DNA of 64,000 nucleotides from Amoebophrya sp. A120. Lineage: Eukaryota > Sar > Dinophyceae > Syndiniales > Amoebophryaceae. Location of the stretch: positions 2,457,373-2,521,372 of the forward strand of contig CAJINV010000009.1 in NCBI GenBank assembly GCA_905178155.1, read 5' to 3'. The notes beneath the pieces were generated by a model, which had not been told where the DNA came from, made no database searches, and saw only the letters and a list, made by a program, of their open reading frames with translations. Shown piece after piece: positions 12,358-24,571 of the stretch (the stretch's first letter is position 1; every line of letters starts with the position of its first letter). Both the position numbers and the translations under genes were made by a program.

Positions 12358-12930
12358 GACACGCAAAGTGATACGCAAGTGACACGCAGTGCGTGTCACA
12401 CTGCGTGTCACTTGCGTACCGCAATGCGTGTCACTGCGTGTCACCAGAATATAGGTGCAAAAAGTGACACGCACTCAGTGCGTGTCACCGTATACCATCG
12501 GGGAAGACCAAAAGACGACAGGCGTTGTCTCTCTCCTGCACGGTATGGTAGTGACACGCATCTAGTGCGTGTCAGTGCGTGTCACTTTTTGCACTTATAT
12601 TCTGGAGACACGCAGTGACACGCACGACCGAATCGCTGGTGGCCAGAATACAGGCGTGAAGAGTGACACGCACTTGACACGCAGTGAGTGCGTGTCACAC
12701 AATACCGTCGGTGAAGGATATTTCCAAAACTTTCCAAAACCTCTCTCCGGTCTGTAAAAGTGACACGCACTGACACGCACTCACTGCGTGTCAATTTACA
12801 GAGCGGTTTGACAGTACACACTCGTCAAAAACGAGAAACAGGTCGTGTTTGACGAGTGCGTATCAGTGTGCGTGTCACTCTGCGTGTCAATTTGCGTGTC
12901 AAAAAAAAGGCGGAGTGCGTATCACTCTGC
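12358..12930. repeat. GTGACACGCA palindrome array
   Basis: Dozens of copies of TGACACGCA and its complement TGCGTGTCA, many fused head to head into palindromes such as GACACGCAGTGCGTGTC. Two larger arms, 12444-12475 and 12574-12605, are inverted copies identical at 31 of 32 positions, starting and ending with CCAGAATATA/TATATTCTGG-like sequence. Variants of the CCAGAATA module recur near 12640. Spacing is irregular, so it is not a CRISPR array. Confidence 0.85.
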
Positions 12931-13056
12931 GTTTTTGAAAGCTCCCAAAAATTTGCCGAAAATCTACCAAAATCCGAAGGAAAGGCTCAAGGAAAGGGAC
13001 AAGGGGAAGGGGCCGCTATGTGGCAGGCCATACAGCTACGTGCAGGCGCACCGGCC

Positions 13057-13220
13057 GGGAAGGCCTCGCGGCCCGCCAGGAAGCCGCCGGTTTGTCCTCA
13101 GACACGGCGGGGCGCTCCATTTTCTCCGGTTGGGGGCCCCTCCCAACCGGAAAAAATCGAGAATCCCACCGTGTCTGAGGACGGGCCGGCGGCTTCCCGA
13201 CGGGCCGTCGAGGCCTTCCC
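13057..13220. repeat. Long GC-rich inverted repeat (hairpin)
   Basis: Arms beginning GGGAAGGCCTCG (13057) and ending CGAGGCCTTCCC (13220) pair along about 75 bp each, including GTCCTCAGACACGG with CCGTGTCTGAGGAC and CCGGTTGGG with CCCAACCGG. The centre is near 13137. It lies inside the direct-repeat-bounded island. Confidence 0.85.
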
Positions 13221-15228
13221 GTGGCGCCTATTGCTGTTCTTTTTTCGCCCTTCCCTTCGCATTTTCTGTGGCCTTCAGGTCGGTTCATTCCCCCGCCCCT
13301 CTTCCGACCTGACTCAACATCTCGCGACCTTGGGGCAGACAAGGGCGGAGGAGTCCTCGTTTGGCCCTCTACTAGCTTTACCCCACACAGAGGGCCGCAA
13401 TGCTTGGCCCGACATTCGCACGACTTCCCCTCGGCACCGCTACGGAGCCTGCGCGTCTGTCAAAAAGCGGCGCGTCTGCTTTGAGGGTGCTTGTCGCAAA
13501 ATAGTCCTCGCGATAGTCGCTAAGCAGCACGCCGGTGGCCGGACAGCCCAGAAGGCATGCGCGCACAGCCGCGCATAGAAATTCGCGCTGCTCCCGCTGG
13601 TGCCACCGAAGGCCGCCAATTGGCACACGGAACGAGGGCGCGCGCGTCAGGGTAGAAGGGGCACAACCTGAAAAGGCCGGGGCGCCCTTGGGCCGCCCTT
13701 TCGTGCTTTTCTGCCCCGTTAGTTGCCGTCTTGTTTTCATTTGGTCGGCGTTTAGGAGCCTTTTTCTTTGCTAGGCCAATTTGTTCCTCACATCGTCATC
13801 TGCTCCTCGCATGATCAGTCTACCATGTAAAAAAGCTAGCAGCCATGGGTAAAAATATTGTTAAGCCGCAACAGAAATAATACTAGAAGGTAGAAACCTC
13901 GACGAGGTTGGACCCTATGTGGATGTAGTTGCTGTTCTTGTTTTTTAAGGGAAAAAGGTCAAAGCCTGAGTCTCCCGAAAGACGCAGGCTGCTGGCGCCG
14001 GAGGCGGTCTAGTTCTTGTCCACCGACGAGACACCATCAACAGCAATATCTTGTAAAAAAGAATTTCTTGTTGGACATCAGCAATATCTTGTAGTAATTT
14101 TATCCATATCCACGTTTCAAAATAAATCATCAGAAAGTAGCTTTTGAATAGACAATCTTTTAGAAACAATTCTACACCACGTTGCGGCGACAGCGTTTTT
14201 TTTTTCTCACAAACTTCAACTTGCGCTCCACTGGAAAATGTTGCAAGTGTTAAACATCGGAAAGAAGAGCAATCGACTTCCGAGCTTTTAGTTTTATCAT
14301 CCCGCATCCCATTCCCAAGATAACGCGCGCTAGATCATGAGCTGCGCAGTATTTTTGTGAGACAGGTGGTAGTAAAAGTAAACTGATGTCAATATGGTAC
14401 AAATCCCGACACCAAATTTTCCTATTCCAATGCCCAAAATACTAATACATTGTCATTGATAAGTAGAAACAAGACCACGACAGCATTTTCTTGAAGTTAT
14501 CCCGTGCCAAAAACAAATACGATTCCTTCTCTTTGGATTTTTGAAAAACACAAATACACCTTGAAGTTGAACTGCCGATAATTTCCATCAAACATCAAAT
14601 AAAATAAAGTACTTACTAGTAGGTACCTTTTATTTTACGAATACAGGTCCTTTGGGGATTTACTCCGACCAAAAAGTAGCGAAGAGAAACTTTTTCCATG
14701 CTAGAAAAAAAGCTCTTCTCTGTTTGGTCAGAACCTTAAAATTTCCCTTGAAAATTTCGAAAATCTGATTTCATCAGCTGATGACTATGTTCTGAATGTG
14801 TAGTGTTCTGGTCCTTGACCTATGACCTTGTAGTGAGTATGCTATCAAAGTAATTATTTTTCGTCTATGTGAAGATCAAGATGAAAACGGAAACGAAGAA
14901 GAAATGTGAATCTACTCATTTTCGCGTACTATAACGGTATCATGAACCTCATCCTTCAAATCAAAGAAGACAATCGGTATATCGTCTCGCTCCGACAGAA
15001 GCATCGGAGTTAGTAGTGAGCGATGCGGACGATGCCGCTACAGAACGGAAAAATATAAGATGAAACGTCGAGTTGATTCAGGTAGAAATATAGTATAAAA
15101 TTGATGAAACAACAACGGGAAGTAAGGAAATCAAGCCAAACGAAAGTTCAAGGTACTTAAATCGAAAAGAGTTAATTGATGTATGATGACCGTACCTACA
15201 ACTAGTATACGAGCAGTCTACCCACGAT

Positions 15229-15349
15229 GACACCACCTGCCAAATAAGGGCGCCAGCACGTCACGCCAGAGCTGGTGAGCCTGCCCACTTGTAAAAATAA
15301 TTTGCATATAGATTTTTCGTAGCGCGGTCGAGGAGCAGCAGGTGGTGTC
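15229..15349. repeat. 12-bp perfect inverted repeat
   Basis: GACACCACCTGC at 15229-15240 and GCAGGTGGTGTC at 15338-15349, separated by 97 bp. There is no TAT/ATA end or TSD of the introner type. Function unknown. Confidence 0.5.
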
Positions 15350-15528
15350 TACTTTTTAGCATTCGCCACTCAACTACCGTGCAAAAGTTTCAACTTCGTA
15401 AAAATCCAGACTCCAGAAGGAGAAGTTGGGATCACAGCGGTTGTCGAACTCGTTTATTTTTCCTTCACATCCCCTAGAATTTTTCGATAAAGGGAATTTT
15501 CACGACTACTTATCTTCCCGTCCGGCTC

Positions 15529-18500
15529 TCACCCGCAAGTGGAAGACGAAGAGCCGCGGTTAATACTGGCCATCTGGATGATCCCCGAGTTGGAAAAATT
15601 TTCGTTGCTGGACGGCATCGTAGTGGAAAAACTGCCCGAACTGGATGAGGAACAACCAGAAGTGCCCTGCTTGTTACAACGAACCCTGTTCTTCTTCTGC
15701 TCTTTCTTCCGGTATTTCTTGTGCACGTTCCCAATAGGTTCCCCCGTATCTTCCATGGTGCCCACCCCGCCATTAGGGTGGATATTGTTCTTCGCTTTAT
15801 TGTTTTTGCTGATGTTTGTTTTCGTGTTTGGTGTTGTTCCCATTGTAGAAGTTTTTCCACAACTACCCGACGAAATACCAGTTGCGGACCGCGAGTAGTT
15901 GTACTGCTTGTTGTCAAAACCTCCATAGTTGTGTGCGGAGGTCGCCGTGTGCTGCGAGAAGTCCTTTTTCGAAGCCAGAGTGTAGTAGGATTCGTTGTTG
16001 TTATTTCCACAAGCAGTTCCACTCTTGATGTTTCCACCGAAAACGTCCGCCGTTTCTACTTGTTCATCCGGATACAATTCGTGCAAACGCTTCTTCAGCT
16101 TCTCTTCCAAATCCATCGACCGTTGCCGCAGCATCTGTATCCTGTGCAAAAGTATCGCACTCGTAGTAATTGCAGTCATGCATTACAAATCTTTTTGTTA
16201 CGGTAAACCCGCATTACAAATTGATTTTATTTCTAACGCTGAGGAAATTTGTAATGCATTTATACGGGTACGATACTTTTGCAATGCATAATCTGCCGCT
16301 CCCACGCGATCTGTTCTTCATGATCGTAGGCAGCAGTTGTAGGAGCAGTAGGAGCAGTAGCAGCTCCTGCCGCGCTCGCGCGTTGCTGGTGCAGCTTCTT
16401 TTCCGAGAAATAAGCGGGAACATTGCCGTCAACATGAGCAGCACAAGTATACAGCTTCTTCGAATTTTTTTGCGTGGATTTTTGCAACACCGAGGAACCA
16501 TTGGGATTTGTACCACCGTGGACCGCGTAGGGGCGAACAGAGTTGTTGTACATCAGATGATCCAGATCCTGGGCCGCCAACTCGTGGCGGAAAGCTGCTG
16601 GTCGTTGATGCTGCGATGGTTCTTGATAAGCTCCGCCAGACGTAATCGTAGTCGGAGCTGTGGGAGGAGACGGAATGATTATAGCGGGCATGGGCCCGGA
16701 GGTTGTCGTGTACATGCGGCGCTGGTGTTGATCTAGTTGTTGTACTTCCGGGTTGTATTTGTACGGCGGAAACAAGGGATGAATTTGCTGCTTGTACAGG
16801 TCAGCATCATGATAGTACTGGCCGGAGGTGTAGTCGTAGCGGTTGTAGTACTGCGGATCATGATGGTCTTCAGTACTAGAGTAGCCTCCTTTATTTCCAC
16901 CATGGCAGCTCACGGCACCGATCGGAAGTGGAGAGCCTTTCATGAGGATCCCCTTCTTGTTCGAACCACCTGCTGTCCTCTGCGGTCCACCCTTGCTGCC
17001 CGCAGCAGCAGGAAACCCCGAAAACTTGTCAATACTACCCTGCTTCGCGGCAAAAATCGGCGGAGCGTTGTTATAGTTGTCCTGCGGCATCTTCTTCTTC
17101 CTCGACGGTCGGGGCGGAGTCGGCTATCCTGAGAAAAAACGTCCCCACCCCATAGTCAAGATGGGGAAGCGGCTAAACAAATCCACAAGTTTTGGCTGTT
17201 TTGCATGACAAATTTATTGGACTCGTAGTGTAGTGGTGTTTGAGGTAGATCAGCAGCATCACAGATCCAGTATAAGATGCTGATTGGAGGAGCATGACAA
17301 ATTTCAAAACGCGAATAGAAAATGTCTCTCATGGGGCTCCGCATGAGAAACATTCTCAGCATGCAGATTTGCATTACAACTCTGGGTTGGGAATGTTTTT
17401 CAATACGATATCGGCACGCGGTGCTTCATCTTCTCGTGCTGCCTCGGCGAAGCAAAATTACCACGCGGCTGCTCGGGGACGTTGTTCTCCCTGATTTTAA
17501 TTTTCATTTTCCGGTTGTCGTTTTTCAATTTCAGTCATGCTCACTTCTTCTTGCGGTTGCGAAGCAACCAAGTAAGTCTGTGATGTCCATATTTGACTAC
17601 AGGTTGTAGGAGTTACCAATCAATCTAAATCTCTTCACGGAAAACTGCGACTGAAGTAGACATTCGAGGTGAACCAACTGTATTGAACGAAGAAGAGCAA
17701 GAGTAATTTTTGAAAACTAAAACAACAAGATGAAGATGTGCAATATTATACAATCGCTCCCTGCGGGATTTCTTGTAGCCCGACCAGGTAGCGCCGGCCT
17801 CTTCTTCCGAATTGGATGTGCATGGCCACTCGATGATCTCGTTATCGGCATGATCTTCGTCGAAAATCTTGTAGTGGTTCTCGTGGGTGAAGATCTTGTC
17901 AACAGTTGTGATTTTTCCGTCACGGGCAGTACCAGTGGCAGTAGCTCCTTGCTGTTCATTCCTGTTCATCTTTCCGCCCTTGCCGACTTCTTTCATCACA
18001 CGCTGGTGCAAAGCAGTTGTATCTTCATTCTCAACGCCAGCAGGAGTGTAGTAGCATTGCTGTTCGTCTTTTCCATTCCACCCGACACCGTAGTGGGCCA
18101 TTGCCAACATCCTCACCTGATCCCCGAAATGGTAACTCTTGGAACGCGGGTTTTTGCTACCTTTTGATGTTCCCTTGCCACCTTTTGCAGTGGTCGGTTT
18201 GTTATTGTTGTCCTGAGCAGCGGCTTGTTGTTGTTGACCACTTGGATTTTTTCCCTTTCCGGCGCAAGAACTATCGTTCTTGTTACCAGAGACAGTGGGT
18301 GAAACGGAAACAGGACGACCACAAGAACCCTTCATGTTGGTCTCCGCCCAAATTTTACCGTTCGTCTTCCCGCCGGGAGAGGACACACCACCAGCACCGC
18401 CGCCACCTTTCAACATTGCGACAGGGGTCCTCGGAGAAGGACCACCGGCGGCGGCCAACAACTGCTCAACATGCATCGACTTCGAGCGTTTCTGCGGGGA

Positions 18501-21500
18501 CGGAGTTAACATAGAACTGCCAGGGTGTAGGTAAAAATTCTCGACTTTTCCTGCGAAGTAACCCTTCGTACCCGCAACGTGTTTGATCGAATGGAGGTTA
18601 TTTTCGGCGTTGTCCGCGGAGTTGTTGCTCTTTCCGCTCGCCGTCGTGCAGCCGAGAGAGTCAGGAGTGGAACCATTGACGGGGGAATAAACGGAGACAG
18701 CGGCTGTACTAGTTGCGGGGTAGTTGCTGTTGCAGCCCTTATTGCCGGAGAATGGTAAGGGCGCATGAAGATTTTTATACCCTCGAGTAGGCGTAGCACC
18801 AGGAGCCGGGCAGATGTTGAAATTGTACTGCTCTTGTTCAAACCCGTTAATCATGTTTGTTCCGCAGTAGCTTTTGCTCCGAATGTGTCCACCCGCGGCG
18901 CCCCGCGGCGGCGTTTTCTTGTGTAGTCCCTCCATGTAAATTTCCATCGACCAGGTCGGACTTCTTTCGTCGTTGTTCTCCCCGATCACACAGGCAAGCT
19001 GGTTCTTCACGCTCATCTGCGGCTGTTGCGCTTCCAGGCCCGGTGGCGGCTCGATAACGGACGGGGTAGTGGTTTCGGAGGATCGGACTGTGGAAGTGGA
19101 ACTGTGTTTGCGGTCGTGGTGGGTGATGTTCTTGACGACTTTATTCGTCTGGTTCTTTTGTTCAACCACACGGGACGTCGACGTCGTGGTTTTTTTATTG
19201 GTCTTTGCGGTCGTAGCACTACTCGTTGCGATGTTGATGTTCCTTCCCGCCCGTACTTGTTGCGAATGATCCTCTTGAGCAGGAGCAGACGCAGTAGTCG
19301 CGCCGCGCCTGGCGGCCATATCGTTGTACATGATCCCGCGGCCGCCCTTATTCGACGCAGCTCCTTCACCAGCGCCGCGCTTGTTGTTCGGCAAGACAGC
19401 TCCAGCAGCAGCCCCTTGTTTTGCAGAAGGAGCAGCCTCTTTCATCATGATGCTTTGTCCACCAGCTCCGGGAGAGGTGCCGATTCGTGTCAAAACCAAC
19501 GGGCAGGGGTGGTGGTAGTCGTAGGCGGCCGGCGTCTATCCACAGAAAAAAACCCATCCACCACATCCAATTTGTCATGCAAAACACGTATAAAGTCATG
19601 TCTTTGTCATGCAAAAAATGATTGTGGATGTGTTTTTTTCTGTGGATAGGGTCAAAAAGGTCGAAGTGTCCGTCTTTATGTTGGCGGAAGAGGTTTTATA
19701 ATTTTTGAAAGGAGCAGAAGATGGCACTTGCTCGACGTTCACAGAATTCTTGTTGCCCTGCTTGTTCTTGTTCACCATGTTGTTCTTTTTCTCCGAAATA
19801 GGATGACTAGTCCTCGTAGTTGTACTTTCATCACAAACTGCAACGTGAAGATCCTCCTCGCTTTCCGTATAATATTTACCGGTGTAGTTGATCCCAGCGC
19901 CTTTCAAATTCAACGTCAGCTCGTTGCTCCGTTTCTTCACGCCAACAACATCGCCTCCGGAAATGTTGGATATTAACTGTTCTTCGCGACCAGCAGTAGA
20001 CGATCGCTCCTCTCGTTCTTCAAAACAGGAAGCGGAGCTCTGTTTCGTCTTGGCCAAAAGCGTGAGCGGAGAAAGTTGACTCGTCCTGGCAGAGTCCAAA
20101 CCGGAAGAGGAAGAAACGCGACCGGTGGAACTAGCTCCGTAGTTGGTTCCAAGCGCAATTATGGCTGGTGGATACGAAGAGGACTCCTCGCTCTTCGTCG
20201 AAACCACCCCGGAATCCCGCTTCGCTTTCAAACTTCCCTCGATGAACTGTTTTTCCTCTTTATGCAGGAAAAAAACTGCGCAAGTGTAAATCTGTGATGC
20301 AGAAAATGCCAAACAGTTACACTTGTCATGCTCGACACACATCACGCATGACCGGCTCGCTTCCTATGTGTTTTCCCTTTGTAGTATCTGCGCATAACAA
20401 GTTTGTCCTGTCATGGCAGACGAACTTGTGATGCTGTTTTCCCAAAAGACTTACACTAACACAGTTTTTTTCTTGGATACTCTTTATCCAGGTCCGCAAT
20501 CACGTCGAAAATGCCCTGAATCCGCTGCATCGCTAATTTTTCCTCTTGCTCCAGGAGCTTTTCCTGTTCTTCTTTATCTTTGTCCACAGTATTGGTTGAT
20601 GCCGTGGTAGAAGTAGAACAAGAGGCGGTGCTGGAGCTGTTGTCTTTGTTCACTTTAATATCGTCCTTGCCTTCCCCATGATGTTTCGCCTGTTTCATCC
20701 CTAAGCTCTTACTCGTGCTCTCGCCCTTAAAAGTATTCGACGCAGCCTGCTGTCTGAGAACTTTTCGTTTCCGCGCCGCATAGTCGTTCGCCGCTAACAG
20801 ATCGTCCAGCAAGGCTCGTGCGCGCTCCTGCTTTGCCCTTAGTTGCCGTAGCCGGTGCATGCGCTGGTCCGGGGAGAGAGAGCCCGGCTCTGGGGATTGT
20901 GCGATGAACGACTGCGCGTCTTTGGAGATGTTGCTGACAAGCGTTTCCTGCTTCTCCTTCGAAGTGGAGAGGCTAAGGAGGTACTCCTGATTCTGGACTT
21001 GGGCTTGGTCTACTTGGTCGCCGGCGGGGGCAGCTGCAGCAGTAGAACCCTTGCTCAACATCTTTGGGTTGCTGGTCGGCTGAGCGGAAGTGCTGCGGCC
21101 GCGACTGTCACTGTTCAGATTCAAGCTCAGCTGCAAAAACTGGTCATTGTTCATCATTCCTTTCGCACCTCCGCCCTTCTTCGAGGACCCGGGCCCCTTG
21201 GCTTTGCCGTTGCCACCCTTGACCATGTTGAATTGCTGCTGCATGATGATCTTCTCGTCTGCGACTGCATTTTTATGTCCACCTTTCGAGTAGTTTGTGC
21301 CCGGTCCTTGTAGTTGTCCACCAGCAGCAGCAGCAGTTTCTCCTTTGCCATCAGCAAGAACGCGCTCGTAGTTAATGTCCGGCCCGTCTGCATCCACCAT
21401 CGGTAAAGAATTCTGGTTCTTGTTGTTCCCCTTTGTTGTTCCACCTCCAGAGGCAGGAACGAGACGACCCTTCATTTCCGCAACATTCATTGCTTCTTTC

Positions 21501-23824
21501 GCTTTCCCCAACGCGAGGACCTGCAGTTGTGTAATTGCGCTATGTTGAGGTGGTCCTTCTTCTACAGCAGTTCCATGTCGCGGCGTGTTCCGCGCAGTTT
21601 CCATCAAGTCCATGAAATCCCGCGGCGACCGGATCTTCTCGTGTCGGGAAATAATCTCGTTATCAAATGCAAATACGTCTGGGTCCGGAAGGATGCAAGG
21701 TTTGCCATGCACATTTTGCATGACCCCTGATGTCTGTAATGCATGCTCTAGCATCACAGATTTTGTGAGGGCTTCCTGATGCCTATACCGCATGAGAAAT
21801 GCCCTCTCGCTGTGGCGAAAACTGGACCTCGTTTGCCGCTCATGCAATACAGATTTTTGCAGAATCCAAATTCAGCATCACAAGTTGCATCCTTCCAGAC
21901 CCAGACATATTTGCAATGCATACTCGTTTAACTTTTCCAATTCCGCCTGCGTTTTCGGAATGGTGACAATTCCGTAGATCTGCTTAAACACGTTGTCCAC
22001 CTTGTGCAGATACCGGCAGAACCGTCCGTAAATACACCGCGCGTTCGGCCCGTGGAAAAAAACGCACAACCGCTGCCGCGGCGCCGGCGACTCCCGTAAA
22101 TCCTGCACGCAGTGCGCGTAGGGGCAGTAGGGGATGTTGGGGCACTTGCCGTCCTTCAGGAAGATCTTGCAGAAGGAAGTCCGCTCAAAATCCGGTAACC
22201 GCTTAATCTCGTCGGGGGAGTGCGCGTAGTTGCAGTCTTTCCCATACCGGCACACGCCGAACAGTTCGAATTTGCACACTTTTGTTTTCGTGTACAGTGT
22301 CGTTCTCCGGGAATAGACTAACTTCAGCTCCGCGGCGGTTAGGCGCGTGGTCTTGGGGCGGTTGGGGTTCATGTCATCTTCAAGGTCTTCAAGAATTTCT
22401 TGCGATGATCCTTGCTGTTTGGCAGTTTGGTGTTCGTTTTCAGTGTCATTTTCATCTGGATCTTCACCAGTCGGGATGCTGGAGTTGGTTTTGGTGTTCA
22501 CATTTTTTGCCGGAGAAGTTGTAGGTGGTACCCGTTGTAACTTCCCGGGCGATGCGCTCTTGTTCGTGCTTTCCAGCTTGTCGGCGACCATCTGTTCCAG
22601 ATCCAACTTGTACAATTCCGCGATGGCGGCATTGTTTGCCTCGTCCTCCTCGACCGAAATGCACTCCTGCGGGGTTTCGCAGATCAGATCGTCGTCGTCG
22701 TCGGTGAATTTGTTCACGACATGATCCGTGTTCATCAGCTGGTGAGAAGATGAGCCAGCAACTAAAACTCCAGCTTCGACGTCCGTGGTGTTCTTCTTCG
22801 ACTTCACGTCCTCGTTATGATCCCCAGTCGTGGTGGCTTTCTTGTTAAAAAGCATGTCGTCCAAATCCAGCGTCACAATGGACGACCCTAGTACTTCTTT
22901 CGCGCGGACGAGTTGTAGTCCCTGATGGCTCGAGGACTTGGTCGTGGTCTTGTAGTCCAGCTGCTCCGGCGAAATGTAGTTGTCGGACAGCACGCTCAGC
23001 TTGACGTCGTTCCCTTCCTCGCCTTGCTTGCTCGCGACGACTTCGAGCCCCGGTGGCGGAGACACAGACGAAGATAACGGCTGCTCGGAGGTCATCACGT
23101 TCACCGGGCCGATGTTGTCCACGACCTGATCTTCTTCGAGGAGATCGTAGGACGACCGGGTCGAAGAGTTCTTGTTCTCCCCGGCGGACGAGCAAATCCG
23201 GTCTGACGCCGGCTCTTGTTTCTTGTTGCCAACAAAAACCCCCGCAGTGGCGGAAGTCAACGAAGACGACCCGGAAGTACAAGAGTCGAAGGACCCGCCG
23301 CTGCCACCCGCAGTAGTTCTTCGCGAGGAAAAGGGACGGACCTGGCCAGGTACTTGTCCTTGTCCTTGTCCCTGTTCTGTGGGACTCGACGGCGGAATTG
23401 TGGTCATCGGGGTGGTCGGGGCTCCTGCGAGGAGAACATCGTCTGAACAGTTGTTGAAAAGCAGATCGATTTTCCGGGGCGGAGGTGGCCCCACGTCGCA
23501 GGTGTTCTCGAGATGAAGATGATGTTCGCGGCTCTTCTTGCTCATCATCACCTCCATCGGGGTCCTCGTCGGAGAGAACCGCTGTTCTACTTCGTTGGGC
23601 GGATCAGGATCATGATCGCGGTCGTGACGCTCCTGCTCCCCTTGTCCCGGCGCCGTGTTGTTGGTCAACATCTTCTTTCCGGCCGCCGAGTCAATGTTGG
23701 AGGTCTCCAGAGATGAGAGGGCAAGAATCGCGTTCTTCTTCTTAGTCGTGCTGGTGCTGATGTTCTCGCTCTCAAGATTAGAAGCCATGATGATCTGTTT
23801 GTTCTCCTGGTGACTACTGGACAT
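15529..23824 (-). CDS. Giant C3H zinc-finger protein, putative RNA-binding
   Basis: Exons 21923-23824, 20480-21655, 19649-20255, 17752-19531, 17411-17490, 16291-17119 and 15529-16132 sum to 6,978 nt and one frame of 2,325 aa. Residues about 515-615 carry three CCCH fingers: CKFELFGVCRYGKDCNYAH (C-x7-C-x5-C-x3-H), CKIFLKDGKC...CPYAH (C-x8-C-x5-C-x3-H) and CVFFHGPNARC...CRYLH (C-x9-C-x5-C-x3-H). Tandem CCCH fingers usually bind single-stranded RNA, so a post-transcriptional role is inferred. Most of the rest is low-complexity (Ser, Asn, Gly, Gln), probably disordered, with short charged helices (for example around KLKKRLHELYPDEQ). Five introns are introners; one (17491-17751) is GT-AG. The start is the ATG at 23824; the frame is open a few codons further upstream without another ATG. 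Confidence 0.85.
16138..16290. mobile_element. Introner, family A
   Basis: 153 bp, TATCCTGTGCAAAAGTATCG ... CGATACTTTTGCAATGCATA, with perfect TSD ATCTG (16133-16137, 16291-16295). The inner GCATTACAAAT box occurs repeatedly. Excision joins ...AWERQ|MLRQRSMDLEEK... of the C3H protein. Confidence 0.95.
17125..17410. mobile_element. Introner, family C
   Basis: 286 bp with perfect TSD TCGGC (17120-17124, 17411-17415). It starts TATCCTGAGAAAAAACGTCC and ends ...CAATACGATA; the right TIR is more diverged than in the 60445 copy. Excision gives KHRVPTPPRPSRKKK in the C3H protein. Confidence 0.9.
19537..19648. mobile_element. Introner, family D (short)
   Basis: 112 bp and almost wholly hairpin: TATCCACAGAAAAAAACCC ... 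TTTTTTTCTGTGGATA. Near-TSD GCGTC (19532-19536) and GGGTC (19649-19653). The loop carries two GTCATGCAAAA boxes. Excision restores the frame of the C3H gene (TFLTPAAYDYH). Confidence 0.92.
20261..20479. mobile_element. Introner, family E
   Basis: 219 bp, TATGCAGGAAAAAAACTGCG ... CAGTTTTTTTCTTGGATA, with perfect TSD CTCTT (20256-20260, 20480-20484). Much of its interior is closely similar to the reverse complement of 6503-6718. Excision gives DLDKEEKQFIEG. Confidence 0.95.
21661..21922. mobile_element. Introner, family B
   Basis: 262 bp with perfect TSD CTCGT (21656-21660, 21923-21927) and TIR GTCTGGGTCCGGAAGGATGC / GCATCCTTCCAGACCCAGAC. Excision joins EKLNE|IISRHEK just after the third CCCH finger. 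Confidence 0.95.
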
Positions 23825-24571
23825 CTTATTCACAGTAAACTGCGAATAAGGAAACTACACCTGATGATGGTGGTTCTGGTTGTTCCCTTGTGGAAGTTGT
23901 GATACAGGAAATTTTATTCTTGTTTCTTTTTCCTCACGGGTATTACTTTCGATCTTCTTTTTCTTCTTTCAGACGGCAAAATGCTGGACGTGTTCGATAG
24001 CGCGCCCGGCAGGTGCTCGGGTGGCGGTGCTTGTGCTTGACGTGCGTGGACGATGATGTCTTTCCTAGTTCTCTTCAAATTCAATTACAGCCAGGAGGTC
24101 ATCAATTTAGTATTCTTTTAGGAATCTGATTTTTTCGGAACTACCTAAACTGACAACGGAACCGACAGCCGCCATACCGTGGCGATTCGCCTACAGTTCT
24201 TGTTCGTTTCGTTTGCTTTTTTGTTTTTTGTTTTCTTCTTCTTTTTCTATTTCTTATTCTTTCTCGATCTAAAATAGATAGAGATCTCGTTTTCTCTTTT
24301 CTCTCTCTTCCTAGGGGGGACAAAAATTGCGGGATTTGCGCCCGTTCAATGGCCGCAGCCCCGCCGACCGTTCGTTCTTGTCTGTCCCCCCACCTGTGCG
24401 CCCCGCCGGTCAGCCAAATGGTCCTTCGTTTCCATTGTCCTGCCTGTAAGGCAGCGTCCGAAGCCGCGCCCGGCAAAAGACGAAAAGCCGAGCACACCAA
24501 GGCTCCCGGCTTGTCCTGGGTTTTTTTCCTCGTGCCTGGGGTTTTTGGTAATTCATTGCCGGCCATTTGCA

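Larger units (their letters stand above)
12311..13827. repeat. Insertion-like island bounded by ~43-bp direct repeats
   Basis: A segment beginning GTTCCTCACATCGCCATCTG and ending CAGTCTACCATG (12311-12352) recurs at 13783-13827 with one substitution and a 3-nt indel. Between them lie the GACACGCA palindrome array and a GC-rich hairpin. This is consistent with an inserted element or an amplified segment. No transposase-like frame is evident inside. Confidence 0.7.
8960..15528. other. 6.5-kb gene-poor region with repeat island
   Basis: Between the dehydrogenase start and the end of the C3H gene I find no supportable gene. The stretch 9560-10440 is GC-rich, with the same mutually shadowing Arg/Ala frames seen near 5 kb. 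The segment 12311-13827 is a repeat island listed separately. Segments 10450-12300 and 13850-15500 are AT-rich with short random frames and no introner of intact structure. Confidence 0.5.

Noticed and set aside
12358-12930. Possible CRISPR array
   Set aside because: Repeat units are 9-mers in both orientations with irregular spacing and no uniform spacers; the context is eukaryotic.
12856-13578. 240-codon plus-strand frame
   Set aside because: It crosses the palindrome array and the hairpin, and overlaps other equally long frames; no protein-like features.
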